Assembly: GCF_027943255.1 (NCBI RefSeq)
Contig: NC_072895.1
Location: 25,208,001-25,272,000, forward strand
Source: Anastrepha obliqua
Taxonomy: Eukaryota; Arthropoda; Insecta; Diptera; Tephritidae
Length of the DNA: 64,000 nucleotides
Reading direction: 5' to 3'
Below the pieces are notes generated by a model. The model was not told the origin of the DNA. It worked only from the letters and a program-made list of their open reading frames with translations, and searched no databases. Positions 31,660-43,987 of this stretch are shown in pieces. Made by a program: the position numbers and the translations under genes. How positions within the stretch are numbered: the stretch's first letter is position 1; each line of letters starts with the position of its first letter.

Positions 31660-32705
31660 ACATCTATTTGCACTGCCATATCTATGTCCCTGCCATCATT
31701 TGGTAGACTTGAATGAACGAGTAGCTATGCTAAGTGATATTCCACAGGGCAATATGAACCGAGGATATGGCCGGTATGTTGTGTTTGTACCAGTTTACTA
31801 AACCCTGCCAGTGCTGTGTAGTCATCGATCGTCTTTGTTTAACTCGTCTAACGGTAGGCCCAGAAACATGCTGGGTTGGGTCGATTGGGAGAGGGGTGTT
31901 AGGTGAGTAGTAGTTGCTATCGTGCGGCGTGCCTTCGAGTTACGCGGGTCTCGCGAGGCAGCTGTGGCTCTTCGTCTCTAATAGGTGGTGGAACTCCGAT
32001 AACGGAATTCGGGAGTTTAGGTGATAAAAGTCTCCCGTTGAATGCCGTTTAATGTCGCTCTACATACTGCTCGGTCTAGTAGTTGTAGTTTTGTTTTGTC
32101 TTGGATTTCGACTTCTTGACATCCTGGACGATGGCTCATGCTTTAGCAAAAGTCTGAGCGGTGAGACCTTCGGTAGCACTCTAGTATAAATTGTTCAATG
32201 AGAATTTTGCTATGCTCCTTAACCGGGAGCATGAAAGCCCCAGGACATGAGGAGCACGAAGGAAACGTAAGGCCTTAGGTCCCTGGAGACACAGAATCCT
32301 GGGCTCGCACCTACTAGAAGAGGAAGACCTACAATTGCTCCCCCCTAAGGAACTGGCTCGATTCCTCGGTTTACTAAATAATTAGAATTAAGTAATTAGG
32401 GTCGCTCAATAGATCAATCTGGTCGCAGTGTATAAAGGCCCATGCGTAACCCGTACAACCATTGCCATTACCATGGAAGCCTCATTGTGAAGACCGGCAT
32501 CTCTGTGACATACAACTCGTTCCACCGAGACTTTAATCTTGAGCCAGTTAAAGTGTAGAACTACTAAGGAAATGAACTTTACTTTTTTATTAGGTTTTTT
32601 TGCTTACCGCTTTGATTTTTACTGCACAAATAATGCATTTTTTATAGTTAAGAGTTGATAACTCCAGTTGTTGATTAGTGTCTCTGTCCAAATACAACAG
32701 TTAGC
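31660..32705. other. 1 kb without recognisable gene
   Basis: GC-richer than its surroundings at 31820-32350, suggesting an old coding insertion. Translations on both strands gave no family I recognise. Confidence 0.35.
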
Positions 32706-32707
32706 TT

Positions 32708-33298
32708 AAGGGGTCCCGGTGGTCTAGAGCTCGAAAATTTAGGATATATTAAGGATTAAAAAAAATAATAATTAAAAAACGATATTTTAATTTTTTAGGC
32801 TTTATATTTAACTTCTTTAACATACAAAAATGAAACACAAAAACCAAAAAAATGATTAATCAGTATGACTGTAGCTATGCCCCGCTACTAGATTAAAAAA
32901 AAATTTTACAAAATGGTGCGGTTTTGAAAATCGGATTTTTTTCTTGAGTTTTTTAATAAAAAAAATACGAAATAACTGAAATAATAATATGATTCTAGTA
33001 CGGGCGATAGCCATTGATGCTGTGAATGACATACAAAGATTTCTGACGATTCGGTTGAACAGTTTTTTGTTTTTATTGACAACACCAGGCCGAAAAAAGC
33101 AGTTATGAAATAATTGAGTTTAAGGCTTTGAGAGTGGATATTTTCCATTGATGCCGCCGCGTGACGAATCTGACTCTTCCTGCTAAAACGGCGGTAGGAT
33201 TGAAAATACCGGGAATATCATTCCAAAAATTTGACAGTATATTCTTAAAGCCTATACTCTCGAAATATCTAAAAAAAAAATTCTAGACCACCGGCACT
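32708..33298. mobile_element. MITE-like repeat with 13-bp TIRs, copy 1
   Basis: It starts GGGTCCCGGTGGTCTAGAG and ends TTCTAGACCACCGGCACTC, giving the inverted terminal motif CCGGTGGTCTAGA. The interior is AT-rich and shares CTCGAAAATTTAGG, AATCAGTATGACTGTAGCT, AATATGATTCTAGTA and GACAACACCAGGCCGAAAAA with the copy at 52118-52795. It is non-coding and the superfamily is unknown. Confidence 0.75.
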
Positions 33299-33299
33299 C

Positions 33300-34089
33300 T
33301 TGAAGTAACTGTTGAGCCGCCGCTGTTGCGTGGCAGTAAATTGGGTAAAGCGCATTTCGAATTATTTTTTTGTACATAATTTTTCATAATTTGAAATCGA
33401 ACAGTAAAAAATAAAAATCGGTTTACATGGCATATCAAATTCACAGCCATAACGTCACGCTTTATTTCCATTAGAAATAAAAGTAAAAAAACGCTTTAGT
33501 ATCTATTAAGATAACTCATTGATGCAAGCACAATTCTCCATTTTTTTTCATACCTGCTTACGTTTACGTGCATAGGTGAATTCAAACGTCAGCTTTGCAA
33601 TTGCACGGAATACCTCTACGGTTCATTTAAGCAGTAGCCCAGAAGGGGGAGGGCTTGGTGCTTTTACGAGTACAACTCCGGTGTTAAGTTAAGCTGGCAA
33701 TTGCTGTGTTGGCAATTGCTTTGGCGGAATGCAAAACTGGTTTTAAATATGCATTCAGGTTTCTGAAAAAAGCAAAAGAACAAAAATTAATTCAGTAAGC
33801 GGAGATACAATCATCTGTACCTACTCGTAAACACAAAAGTACAAATTTACTTACAGACTTAACAGCAGACGCACCCAGCAGGAAAGACCTGGACTAGTGA
33901 ATCAAAATAAGTAATAGCTCAGGACAAGCGGACTTCACAAATGTCGGTGCTCATATCAGCAGTAGCGACATATGGCTTCAGAGAGTGTAACAGCACCCAG
34001 GCCGAGAAGTAAAAGCAAACACCTGCTCTTCTTGGAACCGTGGCGTCATTGGGCTTGTTCCAATCAAGGCGTCATATGCTCACTTTAGC
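33300..34089. other. No gene recognised
   Basis: Mostly unique-looking; the last 200 bases may include degraded LINE sequence. Confidence 0.35.
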
Positions 34090-34560
34090 TTCTGTTGGAG
34101 TAAGGTCGACTTAGGTGTTATCTTAGATCCTACACTCAGCTGGAGGTCCAACGTAGTAGGTCCAATTGGTCCTACACGGCCATTGTTAGGCCAATACTAA
34201 CATATGCGGCACTAGTCTGGTGACCCGCAATAGAAAAGAAATACAACCAAACCAAGTTGAACAAGACACAAAGAACAGCATGTGTCTTAACTACAGGAGC
34301 GCTTAGCACCAGTCCTACTGAAGCGCTCAAAGTACTAACTCATCTATTACCATTAGACTTACATATAAAAGCAATCGCTACTTGCAGCGCGGTGAGAAAA
34401 TCCTCCTACAGGGACTCTCGCTGCTCAAAAACAGATCAGACTACACAGTCCTCGACCTTAACTTCAAGAAAGACTTTACGGTACGTTTTCCACCGAGAGC
34501 CGAATGGGGCAAATGGGGCCACTTAAACAACAACAACAACAATAACAAGGTCGACGGCCC
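34090..34560 (+). pseudogene. LINE ORF2 fragment (RT end/thumb) with CAA-rich end
   Basis: DLGVILDPTLSWR near 34110 is the L-G-(V/I)-x-L-D motif behind the reverse transcriptase. It is followed by RPILTYAALVW (34190-34222), NKTQRTACVLTTGALSTSPT and HLLPLDLHIKAIATCSAVR. The unit ends near an ACAACAACAACAATAAC tract at 34529. Frame breaks and a large deletion of the RNase H part are evident. Confidence 0.7.
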
Positions 34561-36085
34561 CATCGGAGAAATGAAATATGTTTTGAATTATTATAATATT
34601 TGTTTAAAATTTGCAGTAACAGTATAGAAATTTATTTGAAAATACATAACATTTTTAAATATTAAATATAGCAGAGACTATTTAAGATTAAAGTTATATA
34701 TTCCTCTCAGCCAGTTATTAGAAATTATACGAATCGAACTTCTGAGCTGCTGTTTTACCTGACGATACAGAATTGCTAGCCTTCATCTGCGATGTATTGA
34801 AAAGGAGGTATTTTCTAGGGTATCACCGTGTACAACTCACAAGTCGCTTATATGAGGAAAAGCATATACATATGTTCCGTAGTTCTGCTTCTTATTTGAC
34901 ACTACAACCATTTGAAAGTTTGGGTCGAGACAAAAAGCCGACGTTCTTTGGCACGGTTATTTGCGAAGTTTCACCAGTTACTCGTTTCAAGTGCTCCCTA
35001 GTCCTTCTGCACCTGGTATTTTCATAGTGTTCGTAGCCGTTCTAGTGCAAGTGCCGAATCGAAGTATTTTTTTTTAAGTGGAACTTTGTCAGCCATTGAT
35101 CCGGCGTCTCCAGGGCATCGCAATTGTTGTATTTTTGTACATTTGACTAAGTCTGTGCCATTAAAAGCTTCAACGGAGTTACGGTTCCAAATTCACTAAA
35201 ATCGAAGTAGTGCAGTACTAATGAATTTTCCTACTGGGTATGTGCAGCGGTCAGTAACAGCAAATATGGAAAATGAAAAAAGTAATAAAACATGGTTTGG
35301 CCAAGTAATATTTCACTACTCGCAGAACCATTTAAGCGTGCGCGACTCCATATGCGTGGGCAAAACACTCGAAACGAAGTAATTTCTACTTCTCTTCAAG
35401 AAGGTCAAAGTTACGTCAATTTTAATAATTAAAAAGCGAGAAATGCAATTAAAAAAGTGTTGCGAAATCATAAAGATAATCATTCTATATTAATGAACGG
35501 CATCTCGCTCGCTACGCAAAAGAGAGATACAGAATAATGGCAAAGTATGTAAATATGTATGTGTATGAGTGGTATGCCTAATGGCAAATGAAGTAATTCA
35601 TGGCAGAATGGAGTCTGTGGATTTTTTGACAAAACAACTTAAATTGACTTAGTGATTTCTATCGACCAAGCACAAAATATCTGGGTTTTAATGTAATAAA
35701 TACGTGTCGACACTTTTTATTGCCAATTTATTACATCTGTCAAATTTCGGCACTTAGTAATTTTTATAATAATTATGAAAAAATTGGGGGAACATTAAAT
35801 CATTGTTTAAGTAAGACTGCAGTACACATAACGCTGCCAGGCTTACACAGTCCCGATTTACACAGGGAAACATTTGGAAGAGAAACATTTGGTTCGTGGG
35901 AGAAGGACGGAGGGGGAAGAGAGAGGGGTTTTTAGTGACACGCTTTGTGCTACTTATTCGTATTGTCAAACTTAAAGAAGTAAACGTCAACAGGGACGAT
36001 TGTTGCCGAAAATAATCCTGCCGTGTGACCGCGAATGAAACATCAAAAGAGAATATCCAGTGTCTCCCTTCCAGATGTATCTGTG
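34561..36085. other. 1.5 kb without recognisable gene
   Basis: Open frames of up to 84 residues exist but show no motif. No RNA gene seen. Confidence 0.4.
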
Positions 36086-36620
36086 TGTAAATCGCTACAT
36101 ATGGTATGCATATGCGCTTCGTGGTAGTACCTCTTCGAAGGTACTATTTTCCACCAGGTATTCTATGCTAAGAATCTCCACTTGATAGACTGTGGGATAA
36201 CCGCCCCTTGGTATCGAGTTTTTAAAGTTCCGTACAAAGGCACTCCTACCAGTCCTACCAACCTCAAGTTTTAACCCATCTATGTACCAGATTTCCGAGC
36301 CAGGTTGAATGTATGGATTTTTTTTCCTTGCTCACTCCTCTCAGGACAAGACTCTTCCATCGTACACGGTTCTGTGCTGTTGTTTTTGCACCGTCCCATG
36401 AGATGTCGGCATCTGCTAGTTCGCGCAGCATCGACCTTCTCCAAGTGTGTTTTGGTCAACTGCGACCTCTGCTCCCTTGCCGGTTCCAGTCCAGTGCCAT
36501 CCTCGTGATGCTATCTGGTGGTTTTCTCAGTGTGTGACCTATCCATCGCCACTTTCTGCGTTTGATTTGTCTAAGAATGGGTTCCTCGTTCGTTAATCTT
36601 AAATAATTTGGCCCACGTAC
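36086..36620 (-). pseudogene. Two LINE fragments: ORF2 C-terminus and RNase H
   Basis: Minus strand 36620-36306: LTNEEPILRQIKRRKWRWIG, HTLRKPPDSI, SWDGAKTTAQNRVRWKSL, the C-terminal block of an RTE-like LINE. Immediately after, 36300-36090: GSEIWYIDGLKLEVGRTG, IPRGGYPTVYQVEIL, an RNase H start (Y-T-D-G-S with Ser and Thr replaced). These are different LINE types joined at about 36304, so two truncated insertions abut. Confidence 0.65.
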
Positions 36621-37344
36621 CAGGACACGAATGTATGGATTATTTAGTAATAATTCGCGTTTCCTTTTGAAATGATAAATTCATTTTTAGATGACTTTAA
36701 TTGCAATTCCTTGCAAAACCATCTTTAAAAAATTGTATTGCGCTAAATAATTCAAAAGTTGTAGTATTTACGTATCATTTTACCTACATATGCACATACA
36801 TACCTGTGTATAAGTATATATAAAGTTTCTGCTAAAATGATGGAGAATAAGTCGTAGTATCTTGGGAATTTCACACGACTAGCAAGAAGTGTAAATTTTT
36901 GCATTTTTGCATATTATTGCATATTTATACGAGTTCTCATAGTACCATAATTTCGTATCCATAAAGGGTAGTGCAAATATACGTCTCTTTACGTTATGAC
37001 TTTATTGGAAAGGATAAATATATCTATTTTTTGTAAAATACGATTTCATATATGTGGCTGGCGCGTCTGGCTTCAGAGTAGCGCATTTATCAGCCAAATT
37101 TTCCAAGATATTGTGGACGAGTTCTGGTGACGACATTTGTTAGCGCTTTTTTGGGTAATTTCAAACGATAAATACGAATTCAAAAATCAGACCACAAAAA
37201 GTTGGTATTCATGGCTCTGTTAGTGTTGAGTGTTGAGGGAGAGGCGTTTATAAAGCACGTCCTACAAGTGACGCCTAGCTGACAGTAGTGAATAATTCCT
37301 AGACGGTACCATTTTTTATGTAACTTTTGACATTTGTCAAATAG
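36621..37344. other. No gene recognised
   Basis: AT-rich with short CATA tracts. Nothing supported. Confidence 0.35.
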
Positions 37345-38245
37345 ACAGATGTATAATTTTATCATCATCATAATTGTTGGCTGGACAACTCTGGTCAGGT
37401 CTTCGCCTGCTGTAGCACATGCCTCCAATTGTGTCGGTTTCGTGCCTGTGTCCTCCATGTCCGAAATCCCAATACGCCTGCGTCTTCTTCTACGTCGTCT
37501 ATCCATCTAACCAACGGGCGGGCCCTACTTCTCTGTCTGAGGCATTTACCGAAGAGTATTTGTTGAGGTGAGTCATCCGTGTTAGCTCGCAATATGTGAC
37601 CTGCCCATCTCAATCTGTTGATCATGATTGTGGTTATCACAGATGGGTACGCATATAGTTTTCCGAGTTCATGATTGTAGCGTTTCCGGCACTCACCTTT
37701 ATCGCTTATCGCGCCAACAAATTTTCGCAGAACTCTCCTCTCGAAAATCAGTAGCTTCTGTTTATCTGCATCTTTGAGTGTCCACGTTTCACTACCGTAT
37801 AACAAAATGGAAATTATAATCGAGCGATACATTGAAATTTTTGTTTTTCTGCCTAGGGGACGACTCTTTAGGGGTTGACACAGCGGAAAAATAGCAGCGG
37901 TTGGCCGATATCTGCAGACATTTTTTTTGTCATGATTAATGGTTACCGCAAGGTATTTAAATTCATTCACTACTTCGAAACCATAGTCACCGATTTTTAG
38001 TATTTGACCCACTTTGTGTCTGACAGAGTCCGATGTAGTTGAAACTAGCGCTTTAGTTTTGGCCTCGTTTATTTCTAAGCCCATACATTTTGCTGCTCTC
38101 TCAATACTTGCGAAGGCTTCTTTCAAACCCCGCAGCGAGGATGCGATTATGTCTATGTCGTCCGCGTAAGCCAGCAGTTGAACCGACTTAACAAAATAGT
38201 TCCTTTTGTGTTTACGGCAGAGTCCCTGATAAACTTTTCAAGGTT
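37345..38245 (-). pseudogene. RTE-like LINE: RT YADD to C-terminus, (ATG) tail
   Basis: The minus strand reads NLEKFIRDSAVNTKGTI, a frame change, then VQLLAYADDIDIIASSLRGL (the catalytic YADD of reverse transcriptase). From 38126 to 37395 it is open for 243 residues: GLEINEAKTKALV, NEFKYLAVTINHD, MYRSIIISILLYGSETW, FERRVLRKFVG, KRYNHELGKLY, NRLRWAGHILRA and RWIDDVEEDAGVLG. The 3' end CCAACAATTATGATGATGAT is a trinucleotide tail of the type seen in RTE-like elements. It is the longest LINE frame in the window. Confidence 0.85.
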
Positions 38246-38600
38246 ACAATTTATGCGAGAGAACAATGCGTTAAAGTTGTAGGAACTTACAATTGAAAAT
38301 GGTGGATTTTTAAGAACAACATTTCGATAAATTCGTTCTTTTATGGCAATAATAGTCCGAATGAGTCGACAATTCTTAACGGTTGGTGAACAATTTTCAA
38401 CAAACTGGTGCCGTCGAGGATAGAAAAAGAATCGGCAGACTAAAAACTAGACGTCCTATTGAGAGTATTGCGGCTGTAGCGCAAAGTGTTGCTGAACAAC
38501 CTTCAACATCGATTGCTGAACGTTCTCAACAATTAGGCATTCATGAGCCGACTGTGGATTTGAACTGTGACGTCCTTATGGTGGGCATTTAAATTATGCA
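38246..38600 (+). pseudogene. DD41D mariner N-terminus
   Basis: The readable pieces YGNNSPNESTI, MVNNFQQTGAVEDRKRIGR, RRPIESIAAVAQSVAEQPST and AERSQQLGIHEPTV are the HTH/linker part of rosa-type transposases (same blocks as at 58143). The copy stops before the catalytic core. Confidence 0.7.
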
Positions 38601-38759
38601 ATTTTTCGCATATAATTTTCAAGAGCCGTATTTCGAAAAAAAAAAAAATAAGGGAAACCTGAAGAAATCTAAAGGTTTACATGTTTTATATTAAAACAAC
38701 ATCTACGCGCGTCTTGTGAAAGACCTTCTGTTAGAATATTAGCAAAAAAATAAATTTTT

Positions 38760-39115
38760 CAGATCTCCAGTTCAATTCATTCTGATTTTTAGTATTCCAT
38801 CATGACAATGCAAGGCCACACATATCTTTGTCCACACGGCAAAATTATTGGAGCTTAGTTGGGATGTTTTGCCACATCCACCATGTAGTTCTGACCTTGC
38901 ACCATCTGATTACTTTTTGTTTCGATCTTTCCAAAACTCCTTGAATGGTAAAAATTTCAATAATGTTGATGATGTTAAATCGTACCTGACTCAGTTTTTT
39001 ACTAATAAAAACCAGAAGTTTTATGAACTTGGGATTATGATGCTGCCTGAAAGATGGCAAAATTGATCATTGATCAAAATGGGTAATACATTACAGAACA
39101 AAGGTATTTATTTCC
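38760..39115 (+). pseudogene. mariner C-terminal half
   Basis: HHDNARPHISLSTRQNYW (second Asp) is followed after a frameshift by SWDVLPHPPCSSDLAPSDYF (third Asp), LFRSFQNSLNGKNFNN, KNQKFYELGIMMLPERWQ and a stop at 39063. The related minus-strand copy at 40611 shares SLQNSLNGKNFNN, so both are one mariner family. The N-terminal half is absent. Confidence 0.8.
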
Positions 39116-39189
39116 ATGAAAAAATTGTCTTTGATTTTCTAAAAAAAAATCCGCAATTATTTAGTTGCCAACTCAATATTCCTTTAACA

Positions 39190-39725
39190 ATATATCCATG
39201 AGTGGATATGCAGGATCACTTCGAGCGCCGCCTAAGGCGTTGATCCGAGCGATTTGTTAATCTTAAACTAATCGTTGGACTTTTACGAGATTCTTTTGGT
39301 AGAATTGTGTCTGTACCGCCTCCCACCACACGAAAGCTTCATAAGTCAAAATGGGTCGGGTGATTGTATTGTACGACCAGTGGTTTACATACGGTTTCAG
39401 ACCCTACTTTTTGCCAAATGTCCCCTTATAGATAAAGAGGGCATTAAAAGCTTTCTTCATCCTTCCCTCGGTGTTCCTTTTCCAAGCACGCTTTGAGTCC
39501 AGATTTATGCCAAGATACCTGGTTTTGTCCGATAGGGTTAGTGTTACTCCATCTACAGACCGTAACTGAAAGCTCGGTATCTTATATCTTCTTGTGAACA
39601 GAACTAGTTCGGTGTTGGCTGAGTTAACCATTAGATCGTTTGAGGTCGCCCACTTAGAAGCTCCCTTAACACTGATTGCAAAAATGTGTAAGTAATCACT
39701 GATCTAGGCAAGTTGGTTATGAACT
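39190..39725 (-). pseudogene. LINE ORF2 (RT to thumb)
   Basis: The minus strand gives NTELVLFTRRYKIPSF, TLTLSDKTRYLGINLDSKRA, KRNTEGRMKKAFNALFIYKG and FGKK*GLKPYVNHW, then RPILTYEAFVWWEAVQ and KNLVKVQRLV. This is the K-T-E-L-V-L-F-T-R-x-x-K ... Y-L-G-I-x-L-D pattern of R1-like LINEs, and 57400-57670 on the plus strand has the same layout. Stops present. Confidence 0.75.
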
Positions 39726-40485
39726 AAGCGGTTATACGCAAACTCGCTTAGGAGCTATTAATTTGTTGTTGCTTTTCCATAAAATTGTTTCGCCAAACAA
39801 GCAGACTTGAGCTTATACGAGCAGAAAATTGACAAATCGAAAGCGGCTACTGATTGGTTATAGAGAATTTTATTGTGAAAGAGCTGTCAGTGTCATAATA
39901 AAAGAAACCTGTCGTTGGCTTCCCTTGTAATGAATTTATTTACGTACATAGATATTTTAATTTACCTTTGCTTATTGTTTTGTGTTGTTTCTTAAGTTGG
40001 CATAGCATTTGTTTTAGCAGATAGTTGCACTCCCACGATTTTCATGCCGCACTACCTGCCGTGCAAATAAATAAGTGAATATTAATTAATTACCCATTAT
40101 GAGAGCTGTTGTTGTGTTGTGTATATGTATTTATGTATGTAGTGCTATTTCAACTGCGATTAAGTTCACATGCAAATGAGGGGCCAGAGAGAGTTTTTGT
40201 GTCTTTACATATGTACATACTCTTACATACATACATGCGCCTAAGTACAAATGTGGGTACTTGTAAATTTGTGCGATGAAGATAGTGAAATCGCCGTTTC
40301 CTTTACAAAAAAAAAACAAAACACTGAAAGCGATTCATACCATAAAATACACAAATGCTATAAATTGACGACAAAATTACTTGGTAAATACATCACAGCT
40401 AAAACTTGATCGGGCGCACAGGTGTAGTGGGCCTAGTCGAGGCAAACCTATGGTTTGTTTACATGTGCGAAAAATTATATTAGTT
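39726..40485. other. Intergenic, microsatellite
   Basis: TATG/CATA tracts near 40120-40240. No gene. Confidence 0.4.
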
Positions 40486-40610
40486 TAGGGAAAAAGAAAT
40501 CCATTAATTTCACGCTAGATGGCTATAGTACTCGATATCTTGTGAAGTATCGATAAAAAAATTCTAAATTTACGCTCGTTGTCATTTCGCACTAAAAATT
40601 CTTTTGCCAC
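40486..40610 (+). mobile_element. mariner 5' leader fragment
   Basis: GGGAAAAAGAAATCCATTAA and the next 110 bases match the leader at 44297-44430 on the same strand (TAGATGG, AGTACTCGATATC, CACTAAAAATTCTTTTG), i.e. the 5' non-coding part of a mariner. It ends abruptly at 40610 against opposite-strand transposase sequence. Confidence 0.6.
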
Positions 40611-41155
40611 TTTCAGGCAGCATCAAAATCCCACGTTCATTAAAACTTCTGGTTTTTATTAGCAGAAAACTGAATCAGGCACGATTTGACATCATCAACA
40701 TTATTGAAATTTTTACCATTCAAGGAGTTCTGTAAAGATCGAAACAAAAAGTAATCAGATGGTGAGAGGTCACGACTATATGGTGGATATGGCAAAATAT
40801 TCCAACCAAGCTCCAATCATTTCTGCCGAGTGGCCAAAGATGTATGTGGCCTTGCATTGTCATGATGGAGTGCAATACTTTTTCGATTTGTCAATTCGGG
40901 CCGCTTTTCTTCAACTGCATTGCTTAATTTTATTAGTTGTTCAATGTAGACATCAGAATTGATCGTTCGGTTGGGTGGTAGGAGTTCAAAGTAGACAATT
41001 CCTTTGTAATCCCACCAAACTGATAAGAAATCCTTCTTTTTATGAAAATCAGCTTTTGATGTTGTTTGAGTTGGTTCACCTGGCCTGTTCTACGATCTTT
41101 TCCACTTGATATTTGAATTTTTTGACTTATTGTTAAGGGATTATACATGGCCCAC
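40611..41155 (-). pseudogene. mariner transposase fragment (catalytic half)
   Basis: The minus strand shows HKKKDFLSVWWDYKGIVYFE, LLPPNRTINSDVYIEQLIKL, HHDNARPHTS (second Asp; the frame shifts around it), SPSDYFLFRSLQNSLNGKNF (third Asp) and a broken C-terminus NKNQKF. A TATAGGGTGGGCCATGTA end at 41157-41140 (minus) resembles the rosa-type TIR at 17702. No N-terminus. Confidence 0.7.
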
Positions 41156-41159
41156 CCTA

Positions 41160-42325
41160 TATTAACATTTTATGCCGTCCACGGCAAATATCTACTAGAA
41201 ATGACGCTTCAAATGTGACATGACATTTGGCGATTTAGCAACGTATGCGACATATATTTTGCACTGTTTCTGGTCACATGAAAATTACCCACGTTGTTGT
41301 TTGAATATTCATTTAATAAGCGCTGATTTCAAATAATCGAAAAGATTTATGGATAAGTCTCAGTTATTGAATCTAAAAAAAGTGCATCAGTCATCATCGG
41401 CCTTAGATCTTATTTTATTGAAAAATTAATTTTGCCACTACTTTTACCAGAGATATATGAGGCATGTACGCAACTATTTGTATCTATAAATATATGTATG
41501 TATGTACGTACCGAATATTTCCATCTTTAATTAATAAAACAAGGTCAAAAAGCATGTCTAGATCACTCGAACGATCGCTTTTATTTTATGACTCATGAGC
41601 GGCTACAATTCATGAAGCTAAGTTTAGCCAATATGTAGAACTTGCGGGTGCCTATGCATGCCATTGTGTGTTGTCCCCATTGTTTTCATTTAATTGAAAA
41701 CAAATACTAGGCAAACAATCACTGTGCATCGGTATGGGTGTATGAATGAGTTGAAAGCGCAAACTTGTATGCAAAATATTCGTGTACTTTCATAATAGTT
41801 AGAAAAATAGCTTTAGCACACAAATGAACTTACCAAATCTGTGTCCGTTCGACCGACCGACACTTGCAAGTAATGGAAAGGTGGGTCATCGTTATGATGG
41901 CTTTGTGCCGGTATGAAAAAGAAAGTTGAACTAAAAGAGCGCTTTTCAGCAGCAATTAACGCTTTATTAAAAATTAAATCCGCTTTTTATGTTTCTTTTT
42001 TAAATTTCGCTCCATTACTTAATGACCGGAAAACATATGTAGGTACTCGTACGTACATAAACGAATATGTGAGCTTCAGGCGCAAACCCATTACTATGAA
42101 GTTGTGTAAGTGAATATATACTTTGTATACATTTAAACGTATTTAAACATACACACACACAGGCATACGTACATGCATATGTAATTTTATGACACCTTTC
42201 GGATAGTTTGTTAACATTTCAGAAAGTGAGAATACTCGCATATGGGAGTCAAATCGCAAGCAACTGAACCTGCGAAAAGCCAAACCAAAATCACTGACCG
42301 GAAAGTGCGGCAACAAGTACTTCTA
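41160..42325. other. 1.2 kb without recognisable gene
   Basis: AT-rich with CATA tracts (41490, 42150). No coding motif. Confidence 0.4.
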
Positions 42326-42326
42326 C

Positions 42327-42475
42327 AGGGTCCGGCACACGAAGTGTAAGCAATTAAAAGGGTCATAAATTTAGTTTGGAAAATTACTTTTATTCAATTC
42401 AAAGTAAAAAATGTGAGAAAATTAAGAATCAATTTACTTTTGCTCGCTATGACCACCTTTAACCTTGACAAATAT
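42327..42475 (-). mobile_element. maT-type element, right-end fragment
   Basis: ACAGGGTCCGGCACACGAAG at 42327 and the following 130 bases are the reverse complement of 16160-16298, including the end of the transposase region (TCGAGCAAAAGTAAATTGAT equivalent). It is truncated where the AT-rich array starts. Confidence 0.85.
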
Positions 42476-42965
42476 GCTAAATATTTGTAATAAAAAGTAT
42501 GTTACTTTTCACTAAACAATAAAGTAAACAAAAATAGTAAAAATATAAAAAAATATTTGATGATTGAATGATTTTTACAAAAATTTTACTTTTTAATAAA
42601 CAATAAAATAAAAAAGCCGGAAAATATATATTATTTTTATGAAGTGTCCAAAATATGCAAAATATTTTTTAATAAAAAATGTATTTCCTATTGATAAAAA
42701 TGTATGGCAAAAAATTTTAATAAAAAATAAATAAAAGATATGGTATTAATTTATACTAAAAACCATAATAAAAAATATATAATTTTTAAGGAAAAATTAC
42801 TATTTCAATAAAAGTAGATCTCTTATTGATATAAGAATATAGAGGAAAAAAAGGACATACAAAAAAATTAAATAACAAAATTATCAAAAACAATAACTTT
42901 TCAATAAAAGTTGTGTTCCGAAAAGATCTTAAATATTTTTAATAAATTAATGGGATATTTTTAAT

Positions 42966-43487
42966 AAATTAATGGATAAGTTCGTGCGGTTTTACAACAG
43001 ATGGCGTAACTTGATTATTATTCCATCGATCCACATTTCCAAACATTCATTGGAGAGCTACTGTCGTAAGGCACAAACGTCAGTATAAGTTTTTTATTTG
43101 AAGCGTAAACAACAATATTTTTACCACACTTGAAAATGTCGAATTTCGTGCCAAATAATGTGTTTTTGCGGGGAATTCTTTAATATGAAGAAAAAAGCAG
43201 CCGAAAGTCATCGTATCTTGGTGGAAGTTTATGGTGAGCATGCTCTAGCTGAGCGAACGTGCCAGAAGTGGTTTGCACGCTTTAAAAGTGGTGATTTTGG
43301 CCGCGCCGCCAAAGTTCATGGATACCGAATTGGAGGAATTGCTCGATCAAGATCCGGCTCAAACGCAAGAAGAGGTTGCAAAAACTTTGGGAGTTGATCA
43401 ATCAACCATTTCCAAACGTTTAAAAGCCATGGGAATGATCCGAAATTCAAATTTCGAAAAAAAACCGCACGAACTTATTCATAGACC
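42966..43487 (+). mobile_element. mariner-derived MITE keeping the HTH region, copy 1
   Basis: The TIR core GGATAAGTTCGTGCGG (left, 42973) pairs with inverted CCGCACGAACTTATTCATAG (right, ending 43487). The interior is the mariner 5' leader and DNA-binding domain only: start MSNFVPNN (43137), KKKAAESHRILVEVYGEHAL, AERTCQKWFARFKSGDF, then after a frameshift EELLDQDPAQTQEEVAKTLG and VDQSTISKRLKAMGMI. The element then jumps straight to the 3' TIR, so the whole DDD catalytic domain is missing. It shares the same internal deletion and frameshift as 51326-51846. Confidence 0.88.
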
Positions 43488-43579
43488 TATTATATTATAT
43501 TTTTTTTTTCAATAATCAATAAAATAAAAAATCTAATAAAGAAAAATATATTACTTGTTGATAAAAATGTATGGGAAAA

Positions 43580-43987
43580 GGTTTGGTTGACCTGGCTGGC
43601 TGAAAGCCATCACATAGACCTATTGGTCCTTAGTGGTACCAGATGGAGCTTGACCCTTACGTTTCTTGGCAGTAGGTTTGTTGTAATAAGCCTGCGTATT
43701 TTGCGAATCTAAGTAAGCTCTGAAGCTCTAACCCCGAGAGACATTCTAATCTCTCATATTGTAGAGCTCCTAAACATTTCATTCGGGTTCTAGCTAATGC
43801 AGGGCAAGAACATAGAAGATGTTCAAGAGTTCCTCTCTCTTCTAGTTCATTGCAAAATCTGCAGCTATCATTGGTTGCAATTCGCATCGTGTATGCGTGT
43901 GCCGCTGGCAAATTGTGGCCTATCAGCATACCTACGATAGTTCTGCTTTCCTTTCTAGACAGGGCTAGTACAAATCTGACGTATTTT
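43580..43987 (-). mobile_element. LINE 3' fragment with 14-bp TSD
   Basis: The direct repeat AATGTATGGGAAAA flanks the insertion (43566-43579, 43988-44001). On the minus strand the 5'-truncated ORF2 end reads RKESRTIVGMLIGHNLPAA, NDSCRFCNELEERGTLEHLL and CSCPALARTRMKCLGAL (a C-x2-C...H-x4-C knuckle), then LLRFAKYAGLLQQTYCQET and stop. The 3' end reads CCAGCCAGGTCAACCAAACC. Same family as 19799-20368, here with the knuckle intact. Confidence 0.9.

Noticed and set aside
31660..32705. GC-richer stretch that might be a host gene
   Set aside because: All frames carry frequent stops and no motif or splice-consistent exon could be found.
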